DNA of 64,000 nucleotides. Origin: an uncultured Anaeroplasmataceae bacterium (lineage in GTDB: Bacteria > Bacillota_I > Bacilli_A > Acholeplasmatales > Anaeroplasmataceae). The notes under the pieces are model-generated. The model saw only the letters and a program-made list of their open reading frames with translations. It was not told the origin of the DNA and searched no databases. Location: assembly GCA_947629825.1 (NCBI GenBank), contig CANRFF010000007.1, forward strand, positions 1 to 64,000. Direction: 5' to 3'. The translations under genes and the position numbers were made by a program. Positions 7,760 to 15,635 of this stretch are shown here, in pieces; position 1 is the stretch's first letter, and the number at the start of each line of letters is the position of its first letter.

Positions 7760-8401
7760 ATGATAAGTGTAATTTTGTTGATGGCCGGCTCTGCCACCAG
7801 AATGAAATCCAAAGAAAATAAAGTGTTTTTATCATTGGGGAAAAAAAGAATTTTCGAATATTCTTTGGATCTTTTTTTGGAACTGGGGCTGGAAGTGATT
7901 TGCGTGATTCGCAAAGACGAAGCGAAATATTTAAAAAAATATGCGTCTTCAATTCATTTGGTCGAAGGAGGCGCCACTCGTCAGGAAAGCGTGTATCACG
8001 GAATTTTGGCAGCGACCCAACCACTTGTTTTAATTCATGATGCCGCTCGCCCTTGGATTGAAAAAAAAGTGATAGAATCCTGTATTTCGTCTCTCAAAAA
8101 CGGGCGTCGGGTTTTGGTGGGGTGTCCTTGTGTGGATACTGTCTATCAAAAAGAACCTTTGGAAGTTCTTTCCCGGGAAAATTTGTTTCAGGCACAAACG
8201 CCTCAGGGAGCATCTAGAGAAGATTTCTTATATGCTCATCAAAAAGCCATTGCGGAACATACTTTTTTTACGGACGATATTTCTTTGGTAAACCATTATT
8301 TGCCGAAAGAAACGGAAGTGATTTTGGCTTCGGAGAAAAATTTCAAAATCACGACTCCGATGGACTATATTTTAGCAAAGGAAATGATAAAACATGATTA
8401 G
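7760..8401 (+). CDS. ispD: 2-C-methyl-D-erythritol 4-phosphate cytidylyltransferase
   Basis: 213 residues. It adds CMP from CTP to MEP in the non-mevalonate isoprenoid pathway. The N-terminal nucleotidyltransferase motif LLMAGSATRMKSKENKVFL is a slightly altered AAGxGxRM, and VLIHDAARPW (about residues 92-101) is the conserved substrate motif. It lies three bases after the folate gene and overlaps ispF by eight bases, a common arrangement for these consecutive pathway enzymes. Confidence 0.92.
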   Translation: MISVILLMAGSATRMKSKENKVFLSLGKKRIFEYSLDLFLELGLEVICVIRKDEAKYLKKYASSIHLVEGGATRQESVYHGILAATQPLVLIHDAARPWIEKKVIESCISSLKNGRRVLVGCPCVDTVYQKEPLEVLSRENLFQAQTPQGASREDFLYAHQKAIAEHTFFTDDISLVNHYLPKETEVILASEKNFKITTPMDYILAKEMIKHD

Positions 8402-8867
8402 AATCGGACACGCTTGGGATACACATCGGTTGGTTTTGGGAAAAAAATTGATATTGGGTGGTGTCTTGATTCCTTCGAAGATGGGATTATCGGGGCATTC
8501 CGATGCCGATGTGGTTTTGCATGCGGTTGCGGAAAGTCTTTTGGGAAGTCTGGCACTGGGAGATTTGGGAACTTATTTTCCGGACGATCGGAAAGAAACC
8601 GAGGGAATGGATTCGAAAATCATTTTGACAAAATGTTATGAAAAAGTATGGAATCAGGGATATCATATCAACAATATCGATTTGACGATTTATGCCGAAA
8701 AAATCAAAATCGCTCCTTATCGGGATGCCATTCGTTTTTCTTTGAGTCAGATATTGAAAGTATCGCTTGAGCAAATCAGCGTGAAAGCAACGACTTGGGA
8801 GGGAATGGGATTTGTCGGTCGGGAAGAAGCCATTGCCTGTGAAAGTGTTTGCTTAATCGAAAAATAA
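8394..8867 (+). CDS. ispF: 2-C-methyl-D-erythritol 2,4-cyclodiphosphate synthase
   Basis: 157 residues, the usual length. It cyclises CDP-ME-2-phosphate to ME-cPP with loss of CMP. The metal-binding DTH (residues 8-10, in GHAWDTHRL), GHSDADVVLHA and the tail ISVKATTWEGMGFVGREE are diagnostic. Coupled to ispD by overlap; the next gene has its own promoter. Confidence 0.95.
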   Translation: MIRIGHAWDTHRLVLGKKLILGGVLIPSKMGLSGHSDADVVLHAVAESLLGSLALGDLGTYFPDDRKETEGMDSKIILTKCYEKVWNQGYHINNIDLTIYAEKIKIAPYRDAIRFSLSQILKVSLEQISVKATTWEGMGFVGREEAIACESVCLIEK

Positions 8868-8877
8868 AACAAATTGA

Positions 8878-8905
8878 TTGAAAAAAAAGAAAAAAAGAGT
8901 ATAAT
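8878..8905 (+). promoter_or_regulatory. Promoter of the 83-residue membrane protein
   Basis: TTGAAA (8878-8883), 16-bp A-rich spacer, TATAAT (8900-8905). It begins 11 bases after the ispF stop. Confidence 0.65.
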
Positions 8906-8938
8906 GAAAGTGTCAAAGGTTGATGAAAGGAGATTATT

Positions 8939-9190
8939 ATGAATTTTGACAAATGGTTTAATGATCAAGACACACTGGTAAAGGTCATTCTTTTAATCCT
9001 TCCGTTCGTGGGTTGGATTGTGGAATGTCTGGTTAGATTATCTGTTGCCTTAAGAACAAAAAGTGTACTTCACATCGTTGTTTTCGTGGTATTCTTAGTC
9101 ATCGGTTGGGGCTGGTTCTTGGGTTTATTGGATTTAATCTATATGATAGTAACAGGTCATTTATTCTTGGCAGAATCCACAACAAAATAA
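8939..9190 (+). CDS. Small two-span membrane protein, copy 1
   Basis: 83 residues with two hydrophobic spans (about 14-36 and 44-72). RBS AAAGGAG precedes ATG. It is paralogous to the gene at 9325: both begin with a short charged stretch ending in a WF pair, then ILLxLP-type segments, a W-V-E turn, a VR-S-AL linker and a second span ending in a GL/WLD-type motif. Own promoter and own terminator. Function unknown. Confidence 0.7.
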   Translation: MNFDKWFNDQDTLVKVILLILPFVGWIVECLVRLSVALRTKSVLHIVVFVVFLVIGWGWFLGLLDLIYMIVTGHLFLAESTTK

Positions 9191-9194
9191 GAAG

Positions 9195-9220
9195 AAGACG
9201 AGAAAACTCGTCTTTTTTTT
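9195..9220 (+). terminator. Terminator after membrane protein copy 1
   Basis: AGACGAG-AAAA-CTCGTCT hairpin followed by eight T. Confidence 0.9.
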
Positions 9221-9324
9221 ACTTAAAAAATCATCTTTTTCAAAAAAATGACAATTCTTCGTTTTTACTATTTCCATTTGTATGGAAAAATGCTATAATA
9301 AAAATATCTTAGGAGGAAAAAAAG

Positions 9325-9552
9325 ATGGAAAAGTGGTTTGAAAAACAATCTCGTTTGGTACAAATTCTATTATTGTTGATTCCGGTAGTGAATTGGGTTG
9401 TAGAAGTTGTCGTACGGTGGAGTCATGCCTTAAACAAAGGTTCATTGGTAAAATATCTGATCGCCATTTGCGTAACCGTATTTGGTCTTTTCATTGGCTG
9501 GTTGGATGTTGTTTGGTGCTTATTGTTCAAACATCTCATTTTTTGCGACTAA
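9325..9552 (+). CDS. Small two-span membrane protein, copy 2
   Basis: 75 residues, with hydrophobic spans at about 11-30 and 43-68. Ribosome site AGGAGG lies 9 bases before ATG and TATAAT stands at 9294-9299. The sequence aligns end to end with the 9.0-kb gene (WFEKQSRLVQILLLLIP against the equivalent start there). A tandem duplication with separate expression signals. Function unknown. Confidence 0.7.
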   Translation: MEKWFEKQSRLVQILLLLIPVVNWVVEVVVRWSHALNKGSLVKYLIAICVTVFGLFIGWLDVVWCLLFKHLIFCD

Positions 9553-9573
9553 TGAATCACTGATTTGAAAATG

Positions 9574-9619
9574 AAATGAAAGACTTGATTCCGATGAGAA
9601 TTGAGTCTTTTCATTTTTT
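9574..9619 (+). terminator. Terminator after membrane protein copy 2
   Basis: Long imperfect hairpin: aaatgaaagacttgattc pairs with gaattgagtcttttcattt, followed by T-rich sequence. Confidence 0.75.
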
Positions 9620-9631
9620 AGGGGAGAAAAT

Positions 9632-10096
9632 ATGATTAAAATACTGTTTGTCTGTCACGGCAATATCTGTCGGAGTCCCATGGCGGAATTTTTAATGAAA
9701 GACTATGTCGCAAAATGTGGGACAAGCGATTGTTTTGTCATTGAATCCAAAGCGACCTCTTCCGAAGAAATCGGCAATCCGGTTCATCCGGAAACCGCAA
9801 AAATTTTACGAAACCATCATATCGATTGTCGGAACAAAAAAGCGCAACAAGTACAGGATTCGGATGAGGATCAATATGATTTTATTATCGGAATGGATCG
9901 GGAAAATGTAAGCTATCTGCAAAGAAAATGGACTCGCAGCGCTCATAAAATTTATCGTTTGTTGGACTTCACGGAACATCCGAAAGACATCGCGGATCCT
10001 TGGTATACGGGAAATTTCAGACAAAGTTACCAAGACATTATGGAAGGCATTGAAGCATTTTATCGATATTTGACTTGTGAATTTTCAAAGAAATAG
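9632..10096 (+). CDS. Low-molecular-weight protein tyrosine (or arginine) phosphatase
   Basis: 154 residues, cytosolic. It removes phosphate from phosphotyrosine, or in some Firmicutes phosphoarginine, through a cysteinyl intermediate. The P-loop C8-HGNIC-R14-S (CX5R) is at the N terminus and the general-acid aspartate sits in IADPWYTG near residue 121. RBS AGGGGAG. It is likely its own unit or leads into the flavin reductase 54 bases on. Which phospho-residue it acts on cannot be told from sequence. Confidence 0.92.
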   Translation: MIKILFVCHGNICRSPMAEFLMKDYVAKCGTSDCFVIESKATSSEEIGNPVHPETAKILRNHHIDCRNKKAQQVQDSDEDQYDFIIGMDRENVSYLQRKWTRSAHKIYRLLDFTEHPKDIADPWYTGNFRQSYQDIMEGIEAFYRYLTCEFSKK

Positions 10097-10150
10097 TGGA
10101 AACCTTCCCGAAAACTATGGTAAAATAAAGAAAAAGAAAAGGAGAACAAA

Positions 10151-10711
10151 ATGAGAAAAAGTTTAGGGGCGCAAACAATTTTATATCCGATGCCGGTTTT
10201 GATTATCGCCAGTTATGATGAAAATCAAGTAGCCGATGCGATGAATGCGGCATGGGGTGGAATCTATGATACCAATCAAATCGGGATTTGTCTGTCTTAT
10301 GAACATAAAACCGTGCAAAATATTTTGAAAAGAAAAGCATTTACCGTCAGTTTTGCGGATGCCAAGCATGTGGTAGAGGCGGATTATCTGGGAATTGTTT
10401 CTGCCAATCGGGAACCTCAAAAATTAAGCAAGGCAGGGTTGCATACTTTCCCAAGTGTCAAAGTGGATGCACCGGTTATCGAGGAATTTCCGGTAACGTT
10501 GGAATGTCAACTGGTTCGATATGACGAGACGTCCGGATATCTGATTGCGGATATTGTGAATGTGCTTGCCGATGAAAGTGTTCTAAATGAGCAGGGAAAA
10601 ATCGATCCTGAAAAATTGGATCCGATTACGTATGATCCGTCCAATCATTTGTATTGGCGTTTGGGCGAATCGGTGGGAACGGCTTTTCATGACGGCAAAA
10701 AACTGAAATGA
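10151..10711 (+). CDS. Flavin reductase-like FMN-binding split-barrel protein
   Basis: 186 residues. The N terminus RKSLGAQTILYPMPVLIIASYD and the AWGGIYDTNQIGICLSY segment match the flavin reductase-like split-barrel family, which binds FMN and uses NAD(P)H. Members in anaerobes often act with rubredoxin-type partners or detoxify oxygen species. AAGGAG sits 7 bases before ATG. A terminator follows. Substrate unknown. Confidence 0.82.
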   Translation: MRKSLGAQTILYPMPVLIIASYDENQVADAMNAAWGGIYDTNQIGICLSYEHKTVQNILKRKAFTVSFADAKHVVEADYLGIVSANREPQKLSKAGLHTFPSVKVDAPVIEEFPVTLECQLVRYDETSGYLIADIVNVLADESVLNEQGKIDPEKLDPITYDPSNHLYWRLGESVGTAFHDGKKLK

Positions 10712-10732
10712 TTTTGGAATGAGTCGAAACAA

Positions 10733-10780
10733 AAAAAGATGTTTTGAAACCGAGATGTTTGAAAACATCTTTTTATTTTT
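10733..10780 (+). terminator. Terminator after the flavin reductase gene
   Basis: aagatgtttt (10737-10746) pairs with gaaaacatctt (10761-10771) and a T-rich tract follows; an inner agatgttt/aaacatct hairpin can also form. Confidence 0.75.
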
Positions 10781-10804
10781 TTGAAAAAAAGGTCAAAAAA
10801 GATA

Positions 10805-10856
10805 TTGACACCGCATAAAATTAGAGTATAATAAAAATAGTTAGTCTTAACTAACT
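10805..10856 (+). promoter_or_regulatory. feo promoter with DtxR-like palindromic operator
   Basis: TTGACA (10805-10810), 16-bp spacer, TATAAT (10827-10832). Directly at the expected start of transcription lies the palindrome AGTTAG-TCTTAA-CTAACT (10839-10856), which resembles operators of DtxR/IdeR/MntR metalloregulators. A DtxR-family gene lies at 48835-49203. Regulation by iron is inferred. Confidence 0.75.
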
Positions 10857-10868
10857 CAGGAGGGATTT

Positions 10869-11168
10869 ATGGAAAATAAAATATATAAAACGGGAGAACA
10901 ATGCAGACTGAGTGACTTAAAAGTAGGTCAAGCCGGCGTTTTACTTTCATTCGATAATGAAAATAAAGCGTTGAGGAGAAGGCTTTTGGATATGGGATTA
11001 ACCAAAGGAGTGGAAATTGATATTAAAATGATCAGTCCGTTCAACGATCCGATCAGTGTGATGCTCAGAGGATACCAATTATGTTTAAGAAGAGCGGATA
11101 TGGAAAATATCATTGTCCGGGTAACCAAAGATGTAATCATCAAGACGAAAGGCAAAGGAGGAGAGTAA
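10869..11168 (+). CDS. feoA: Ferrous iron transport protein A
   Basis: 99 residues, an SH3-like cytosolic partner of FeoB. LSDLKVGQAGVLLSF at the start and RRRLLDMGLTKGVEIDI in the middle are the FeoA hallmarks. AGGAGG precedes ATG, downstream of the palindromic operator. It ends two bases before feoB. Confidence 0.93.
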   Translation: MENKIYKTGEQCRLSDLKVGQAGVLLSFDNENKALRRRLLDMGLTKGVEIDIKMISPFNDPISVMLRGYQLCLRRADMENIIVRVTKDVIIKTKGKGGE

Positions 11169-11169
11169 T

Positions 11170-13233
11170 ATGGCGAAACATTGTGCTTTGGTAGGAAATC
11201 AGAACAGTGGAAAAACTTTGTTATTCAATGTTTTGACGGGCTTGAATCAAAAAGTCGGAAACTGGCCGGGAGTAACGGTGGAACGAAAAGACGGAATGAT
11301 TCGGGGAACGGATATCGAAATTACCGATTTGCCGGGAATTTATTCGTTAAGTCCCTATACTTCGGAAGAAGAAATCAGCCGTCGTTTTGTGGTCGAACAG
11401 CGGCCGGATGTGATTATCAATATTATCGACAGTACTTCGATTGAACGGGCGCTTTATCTGACAACGCAATTGATGGAATTGAATACAAAAGTGTTGGTTG
11501 TCTTGAATATGGAAGATATTTTGGCAAAGAAAGGCTATCATATCGACATTAAAAAATTCAGTAAATTGTTGGGAACTACTTGCGTTTCAATCAGCGCTTT
11601 GAAAAAAACCGGCATTCAGGAATTGATTGACTGTGTGGTTCATTCCGATGAAAAAATCAATACGGTCAAAGAAAGTCGTATTTTTTCGGATTCTGTAGAA
11701 CATTTGATTTCCGAAATCATGTTGAAATTGGATTCCGATGTCTATGAAAAAAGATTTGCCGCTGTCAAAATCATCGAACGGGATCAAAGATATTACAGTC
11801 GGTATTATCAGGAAGAATTCGAATCTGAAATCCGTGCGTTGGAAGAAAGAGAACACAATGATACGGAGCAGTTGATTGCCAGTCAAAGATATACCTATAT
11901 CGAAAAACTTCGAGATGAGACGGTTACCAGAAAGAATTCGGTTTCCGTTACCGAAAAAATCGACCATATATTATTGAATAAATGGTTGGCAATTCCGATT
12001 TTTTTGGTCATTATGTTGGTAGTTTATTTACTGAGTGTCGGATTTGTCGGCGGTGCGACCGTTGGCATTGTCGATATGCTTTTCAATGGTGGAAATGAAA
12101 TCGAATTTGCGATTCCGTTTGCCTCGTTTACCGTCGAAGTCGGGGAAGTTCAGGGATTGGGACCGTGGCTTGCGGAATGTATTACCAATGCCGGCGGGTC
12201 CGATTGGGCGGCTTCCTTAGTGGCGGACGGTGCGGTTGCGGGTGTCGGAGCGGTTTGTAACTTCGTTCCGCAGATTATGATTTTGTTTTTACTGATCAGT
12301 TTGTTGGAAACTTGCGGATATATGTCCCGGGTTACGTTTTTGTTCGATCGGGCATTCAAAAAGATCGGAATGAGCGGAAAATCTTTGATTCCGTTTATTG
12401 TGGGTACCGGTTGCAGCGTCCCTGCGATTATGGGAGCCAGAACGATTGAAAATCGGGAAGAACATCAGATGACGGTTACTTTGACGCCGTTTATGCCTTG
12501 TAGTGCCAAACTGCCGATTATCACTTGTTTTATTGCCGGAGTGTTTGCTCCTCTGATGGGAAAAAGCAACACGTGGTTGATTACGTTTTCGATGTATTTA
12601 TTGGCGGTGTTGGTCATCGTTTTGGCCGGATTTTTACTGAATAAATTTTTTGTCAAAAACAAAAACACGTCTTATATTACGGAACTTCCGGAGTATCATG
12701 TTCCGAGTGCCGAATATGTTGCCAGAGATGTTTGGGATAAGACGTGGGCGTTTATCAAACGGGCGGGAACGATTATATTTCTTTGTTCGGTCGTTGTCTG
12801 GGTCTTGTTGAATGTCGATTATCAGTTTCATTTCACGGAAAATATCGAAGAGAGTTTGCTTGCGAATATCGGTCGTTCGATTTCTTGGATTTTTGCGCCG
12901 ATGCTCGGAATGGAATTTTCTTGGGGGGCTTCCGTATCGGCAATTCAGGGTCTGGTTGCGAAAGAGGCGGTAGTCTCTTCGATGGAAGTCATTACGGCAG
13001 TGGAAGAAGGCGGCGATGTTTTTGCCGGAAACGGATCTTTCGCTTTCTTTAACGGATTCAGTGCGATGGGCTATATGATTTTTACCTTATTCAGTGCCCC
13101 GTGTTTCGGCGCCATCGGAGCGATTCGAAGAGAAATCGGTTCTACGAAAGGAATGTGGAAAGCCATTTTGTTTGAAACGGGATTGGCTTGGGTATTGGCT
13201 TCCGCAGTGGGCATCTGGGGAGCGTTATTGTAG
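11170..13233 (+). CDS. feoB: Ferrous iron transporter B
   Basis: 687 residues. It imports Fe2+ across the inner membrane. The N-terminal G domain has G1 GNQNSGKT (residues 8-15), G2 in PGVTVE, G3 DLPGIYSL and G4 NMED. The C-terminal channel has about eight hydrophobic spans from residue 275 and the conserved GTGCSVPAIMGARTIENREE with its gate-region cysteine. Length is at the short end for the family, with no C-terminal extension; small Cys-rich proteins follow as separate genes. Confidence 0.97.
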   Translation: MAKHCALVGNQNSGKTLLFNVLTGLNQKVGNWPGVTVERKDGMIRGTDIEITDLPGIYSLSPYTSEEEISRRFVVEQRPDVIINIIDSTSIERALYLTTQLMELNTKVLVVLNMEDILAKKGYHIDIKKFSKLLGTTCVSISALKKTGIQELIDCVVHSDEKINTVKESRIFSDSVEHLISEIMLKLDSDVYEKRFAAVKIIERDQRYYSRYYQEEFESEIRALEEREHNDTEQLIASQRYTYIEKLRDETVTRKNSVSVTEKIDHILLNKWLAIPIFLVIMLVVYLLSVGFVGGATVGIVDMLFNGGNEIEFAIPFASFTVEVGEVQGLGPWLAECITNAGGSDWAASLVADGAVAGVGAVCNFVPQIMILFLLISLLETCGYMSRVTFLFDRAFKKIGMSGKSLIPFIVGTGCSVPAIMGARTIENREEHQMTVTLTPFMPCSAKLPIITCFIAGVFAPLMGKSNTWLITFSMYLLAVLVIVLAGFLLNKFFVKNKNTSYITELPEYHVPSAEYVARDVWDKTWAFIKRAGTIIFLCSVVVWVLLNVDYQFHFTENIEESLLANIGRSISWIFAPMLGMEFSWGASVSAIQGLVAKEAVVSSMEVITAVEEGGDVFAGNGSFAFFNGFSAMGYMIFTLFSAPCFGAIGAIRREIGSTKGMWKAILFETGLAWVLASAVGIWGALL

Positions 13234-13243
13234 GAGGATAACG

Positions 13244-13405
13244 ATGTTTTTGGTCAGTGTGGTAGATGTTTGGGTTGTAATCATTGTTCTTGCGTTGGTG
13301 TTGTCGGTGATTTTTTTGAGATTTGTTTTTCCGCATCTGAAAAACAGAAAAATAAAGAAAAACGGCAAAGAGGTTCAACATTCCTGTGTCAACTGCAAGC
13401 GTTAA
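13244..13405 (+). CDS. Small membrane protein with C-terminal CxxC in the feo operon
   Basis: 53 residues. One membrane span (about 8-28) is followed by a basic stretch and the end HSCVNCKR. AGGAGG lies 5 bases before ATG 13244 and the gene starts 10 bases after feoB, so it belongs to the operon. It resembles the FeoB-associated Cys-rich membrane proteins in layout but is shorter. It may replace the cysteine tail some FeoB proteins carry. Confidence 0.7.
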   Translation: MFLVSVVDVWVVIIVLALVLSVIFLRFVFPHLKNRKIKKNGKEVQHSCVNCKR

Positions 13406-13601
13406 TATCATTGTGGTTACCGTCATCGGTGTTTGTGTCTTGTTGGCAGTCATTCATTTGATTGCGGTTTATCGGAAAAGTCCCTGCGGGGATTGTGCGA
13501 ACGCAAAACAATGTCGGGCTTTTTCCAAACGAAAAATCTTAAAAGCCTATCGTAAAAGTTGTGAAGAAGAATTTCAAAATTCGGTCGATTCTCAAAAATG
13601 A
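13386..13601 (+). CDS. FeoB-associated Cys-rich membrane protein
   Basis: 71 residues. One N-terminal membrane span (about 7-29) is followed by CGDCANAKQCRAF, the CxxC...C pattern of the FeoB-associated Cys-rich family. GTG 13386 overlaps the end of the preceding small gene by 20 bases; GTG 13413 is an alternative start. Its stop lies inside the operon terminator. These proteins are thought to help FeoB, perhaps by handling iron, but the mechanism is unproven. Confidence 0.75.
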   Translation: MSTASVNIIVVTVIGVCVLLAVIHLIAVYRKSPCGDCANAKQCRAFSKRKILKAYRKSCEEEFQNSVDSQK

Positions 13602-13614
13602 ATCGACTTTTTTC
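13584..13614 (+). terminator. Terminator of the feo operon
   Basis: GTCGATTC-TCAAAAAT-GAATCGAC hairpin followed by seven T. The hairpin contains the last codons of the Cys-rich gene. Confidence 0.88.
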
Positions 13615-13750
13615 TTCCGTAAATTTCGCAAAAAAAGAAGATTTCATGAAAGAATTTGTCCGAACATCTTTGAAATATATTCAAAAAGATTCGTTGGCGA
13701 TCTTTTAAAAAGTGGGCATAATCGCCAAATTTTGCACATAAAATTTTCTG

Positions 13751-14077
13751 GTGATCAAATTGGAAATTAAAAAAAGCATTTTCGAAAAAAACGGATTGGT
13801 TTTGGAAGGATTGGAAGTGGCGTTGGATAGAACAACGCTGTTGATTTTGCAAGGATATGGTGCCTTTGCGATGTGTGGGGCGTTGAATGTCGATATCTAC
13901 AATCAACCGAAAATGGTCGATCGGAAAATTATTTGTGCTCGGGCCGTGGGTGTGAAGACGTTGGAGGAACTTTTTGATGCGCCGATTGAAGCGTGCAGTC
14001 AATTTGCCCAAGAAGTCGGATGGCAGATCGGAATGAAGATTCATGAAGCCTTTGAAAAAATTAGTCAAAAAGAGTAG
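13751..14077 (+). CDS. yunC: YunC-like DUF1805 protein
   Basis: 108 residues. The central block QGYGAFAMCGALNVDIYN, then DRKIICARAVGVKTLEELFDAP, is the DUF1805/YunC signature. The role is unknown. It is followed by yunB with an overlap of 35 bases; the two are neighbours in Bacillus too, which supports both calls. GTG 13751 or TTG 13760 (after GGTGAT) may be the true start. An inverted repeat TTGGCGAT/ATCGCCAA lies upstream at 13695-13728. Confidence 0.82.
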   Translation: MIKLEIKKSIFEKNGLVLEGLEVALDRTTLLILQGYGAFAMCGALNVDIYNQPKMVDRKIICARAVGVKTLEELFDAPIEACSQFAQEVGWQIGMKIHEAFEKISQKE

Positions 14078-14687
14078 TCTTATTTTCATATTGGCTCTGG
14101 TCGTTGGCTTTTTGGGGAAAATGACGATGGGGTATTTTTCCGAAGCGGTGCGAACCTATACGGAAACCTTGATTATCAACTACTCGACGGAAGTGATCGA
14201 TCGAGGAGTTTCCGCGCATGTTTTACAAGATTTGAAAGGCGGTTCTTTGATCGAAGAAAAGTACGATTATTCGGGAAAAGTAAGTTATGCGACGTTGAAT
14301 GCGCAAAAAATCAATTTGATTAAAACGAATACTTCCCAATATATTCTGGACGTCATCGATACCATCAACACTCATACGGGATTTCAGACGATTTATATTC
14401 CGTTGGGTTATTTTTTCGGAAGAAATTATTTTTTGGCCAACGGAATCCGGGTTCCGGTCGATTTGGAAGTGATCGGAAATCAAAAAGTGGAAATTCAATC
14501 GGATGTGAAAAGTTACGGTCTGAATACGACGATTCTGGAGATCAATTTGTTGGTTTCTCTGGAAATTCAGACGTACATTCCTTTTCAATCGGAAAAGATC
14601 GTTACGGAATCCAAAATTCCTTTGTCGGTGGAGATTATGAACAATGATATTCCTTATTATTTGGGGGATTTATTCGATCAATCATAA
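14043..14687 (+). CDS. yunB: Sporulation protein YunB
   Basis: 214 residues. An N-terminal membrane anchor (about 12-30) is followed by an extracytoplasmic domain. The blocks YIPLGYFFG, NGIRVPVDLEVIG and YGLNTTILEINLLVSLE...IPFQSEKI match YunB, a mother-cell sporulation protein in Bacillus needed for normal spore formation. Coupled to the yunC-like gene by overlap. Confidence 0.88.
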   Translation: MKPLKKLVKKSSLIFILALVVGFLGKMTMGYFSEAVRTYTETLIINYSTEVIDRGVSAHVLQDLKGGSLIEEKYDYSGKVSYATLNAQKINLIKTNTSQYILDVIDTINTHTGFQTIYIPLGYFFGRNYFLANGIRVPVDLEVIGNQKVEIQSDVKSYGLNTTILEINLLVSLEIQTYIPFQSEKIVTESKIPLSVEIMNNDIPYYLGDLFDQS

Positions 14688-14738
14688 ATTTCTTGGTTTT
14701 CTGTCGGTAAAGTGGTATAATAGCATATAGGTGGTTAT

Positions 14739-15347
14739 ATGTTGGTGGTAACAAAAAAAGGAACGTTTCTGTTGGAAAGCAACTATAGGGACGCTTTTGT
14801 ACTGGACACTTTCGAATCCAAATATATTGAAGAATGTTTTGATCGGTATTTATATCTTGTGGGAGATTTAAGTTCCGGAATTTTACGTTTGAAAGGCTTT
14901 GACGATCAACCGCAAAGTAAGAATTATTACGGACAGATTCGCAGATATCTGGAAACTTCCTGTGCTTTGGGCTGCCCGTATTATGTCCTGAAACGTCTGA
15001 AAACGGAAAAAGAAATCGAAGAAGAAACACAGAAAAATACCGAAGTCAGATCCGAAGGTTTTTCGATTACCGCTTTGTCCAAAGAATCTTTTGATAAGGA
15101 AAATCTGGTTTTACAGTCCTCTTTGAAACAGAATCCGAAAATCATCATCGATCCCGAAAAAATCAATGCGATTCCCAAGGGATCTTTATCGTCTGATTTG
15201 AAAGAGACGACGACCGTAACACCGACTGCGTCGGAAGAAGTAACGACAACTTATGTTTCGAGCAGTCCCGGATTCGTATTGAATCAGAATCATCAGAATA
15301 AACAGAACAATTATCGTCATAATAAGAATCGTAAGAAGAAAAAGTAG
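14739..15347 (+). CDS. yutD: YutD-like protein
   Basis: 202 residues. The first 85 residues match YutD/DUF1027 (RYLYLVGDLSSGILRLKGF, then SCALGCPYYVLKRL). The remainder is a low-complexity tail rich in T, S, N and finally K (ending RHNKNRKKKK), not typical of the family. Own promoter: TTGGTT (14693-14698), 17 bp, TATAAT (14716-14721); AGGTGG before ATG. Function unknown; the basic tail suggests nucleic-acid or ribosome contact, which is inference. Confidence 0.85.
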   Translation: MLVVTKKGTFLLESNYRDAFVLDTFESKYIEECFDRYLYLVGDLSSGILRLKGFDDQPQSKNYYGQIRRYLETSCALGCPYYVLKRLKTEKEIEEETQKNTEVRSEGFSITALSKESFDKENLVLQSSLKQNPKIIIDPEKINAIPKGSLSSDLKETTTVTPTASEEVTTTYVSSSPGFVLNQNHQNKQNNYRHNKNRKKKK

Positions 15348-15359
15348 AAGGTTTTACAG

Positions 15360-15635
15360 ATGGAAGAAAAAAACAGCAAAACGATCGAACAAATCAAAAA
15401 AGTTTTATCCAAAATTCGTCCGTATCTCAATTCCGAAGGGGGAGATCTGGAATTTTTGGATTTCAAAGACGGAATCGTATATATCCGGATGCTCGGTGCC
15501 TGTATGAATTGCGGAGCGTTGGATTCTACTTTGAAAGACGGAATCGAAGCATTGTTGGTGGAAAATATTGCGGATGTAATCGAAGTAAGAAATGTAGCGG
15601 AAGGGGTGGATCTGGATGTTTTTGGCGACGAATAA
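15360..15635 (+). CDS. yutI: NifU C-terminal-domain iron-sulfur scaffold
   Basis: 91 residues, the single NifU_C/Nfu domain. IRPYLNSEGGDLEFLDF and LGACMNCGALDSTLKDGIE carry the CxxC (residues about 44-47) that binds a 4Fe-4S cluster between two subunits for transfer to target proteins. It starts 12 bases after yutD; next to yutD as in Bacillus. Confidence 0.92.
   Translation: MEEKNSKTIEQIKKVLSKIRPYLNSEGGDLEFLDFKDGIVYIRMLGACMNCGALDSTLKDGIEALLVENIADVIEVRNVAEGVDLDVFGDE

Noticed and set aside
13592-14089. Minus-strand open frame of 165 codons
   Set aside because: It covers the yunC-like gene, whose plus-strand product has a clear family match; the minus product has a biased composition rich in F, I and R, typical of a shadow.
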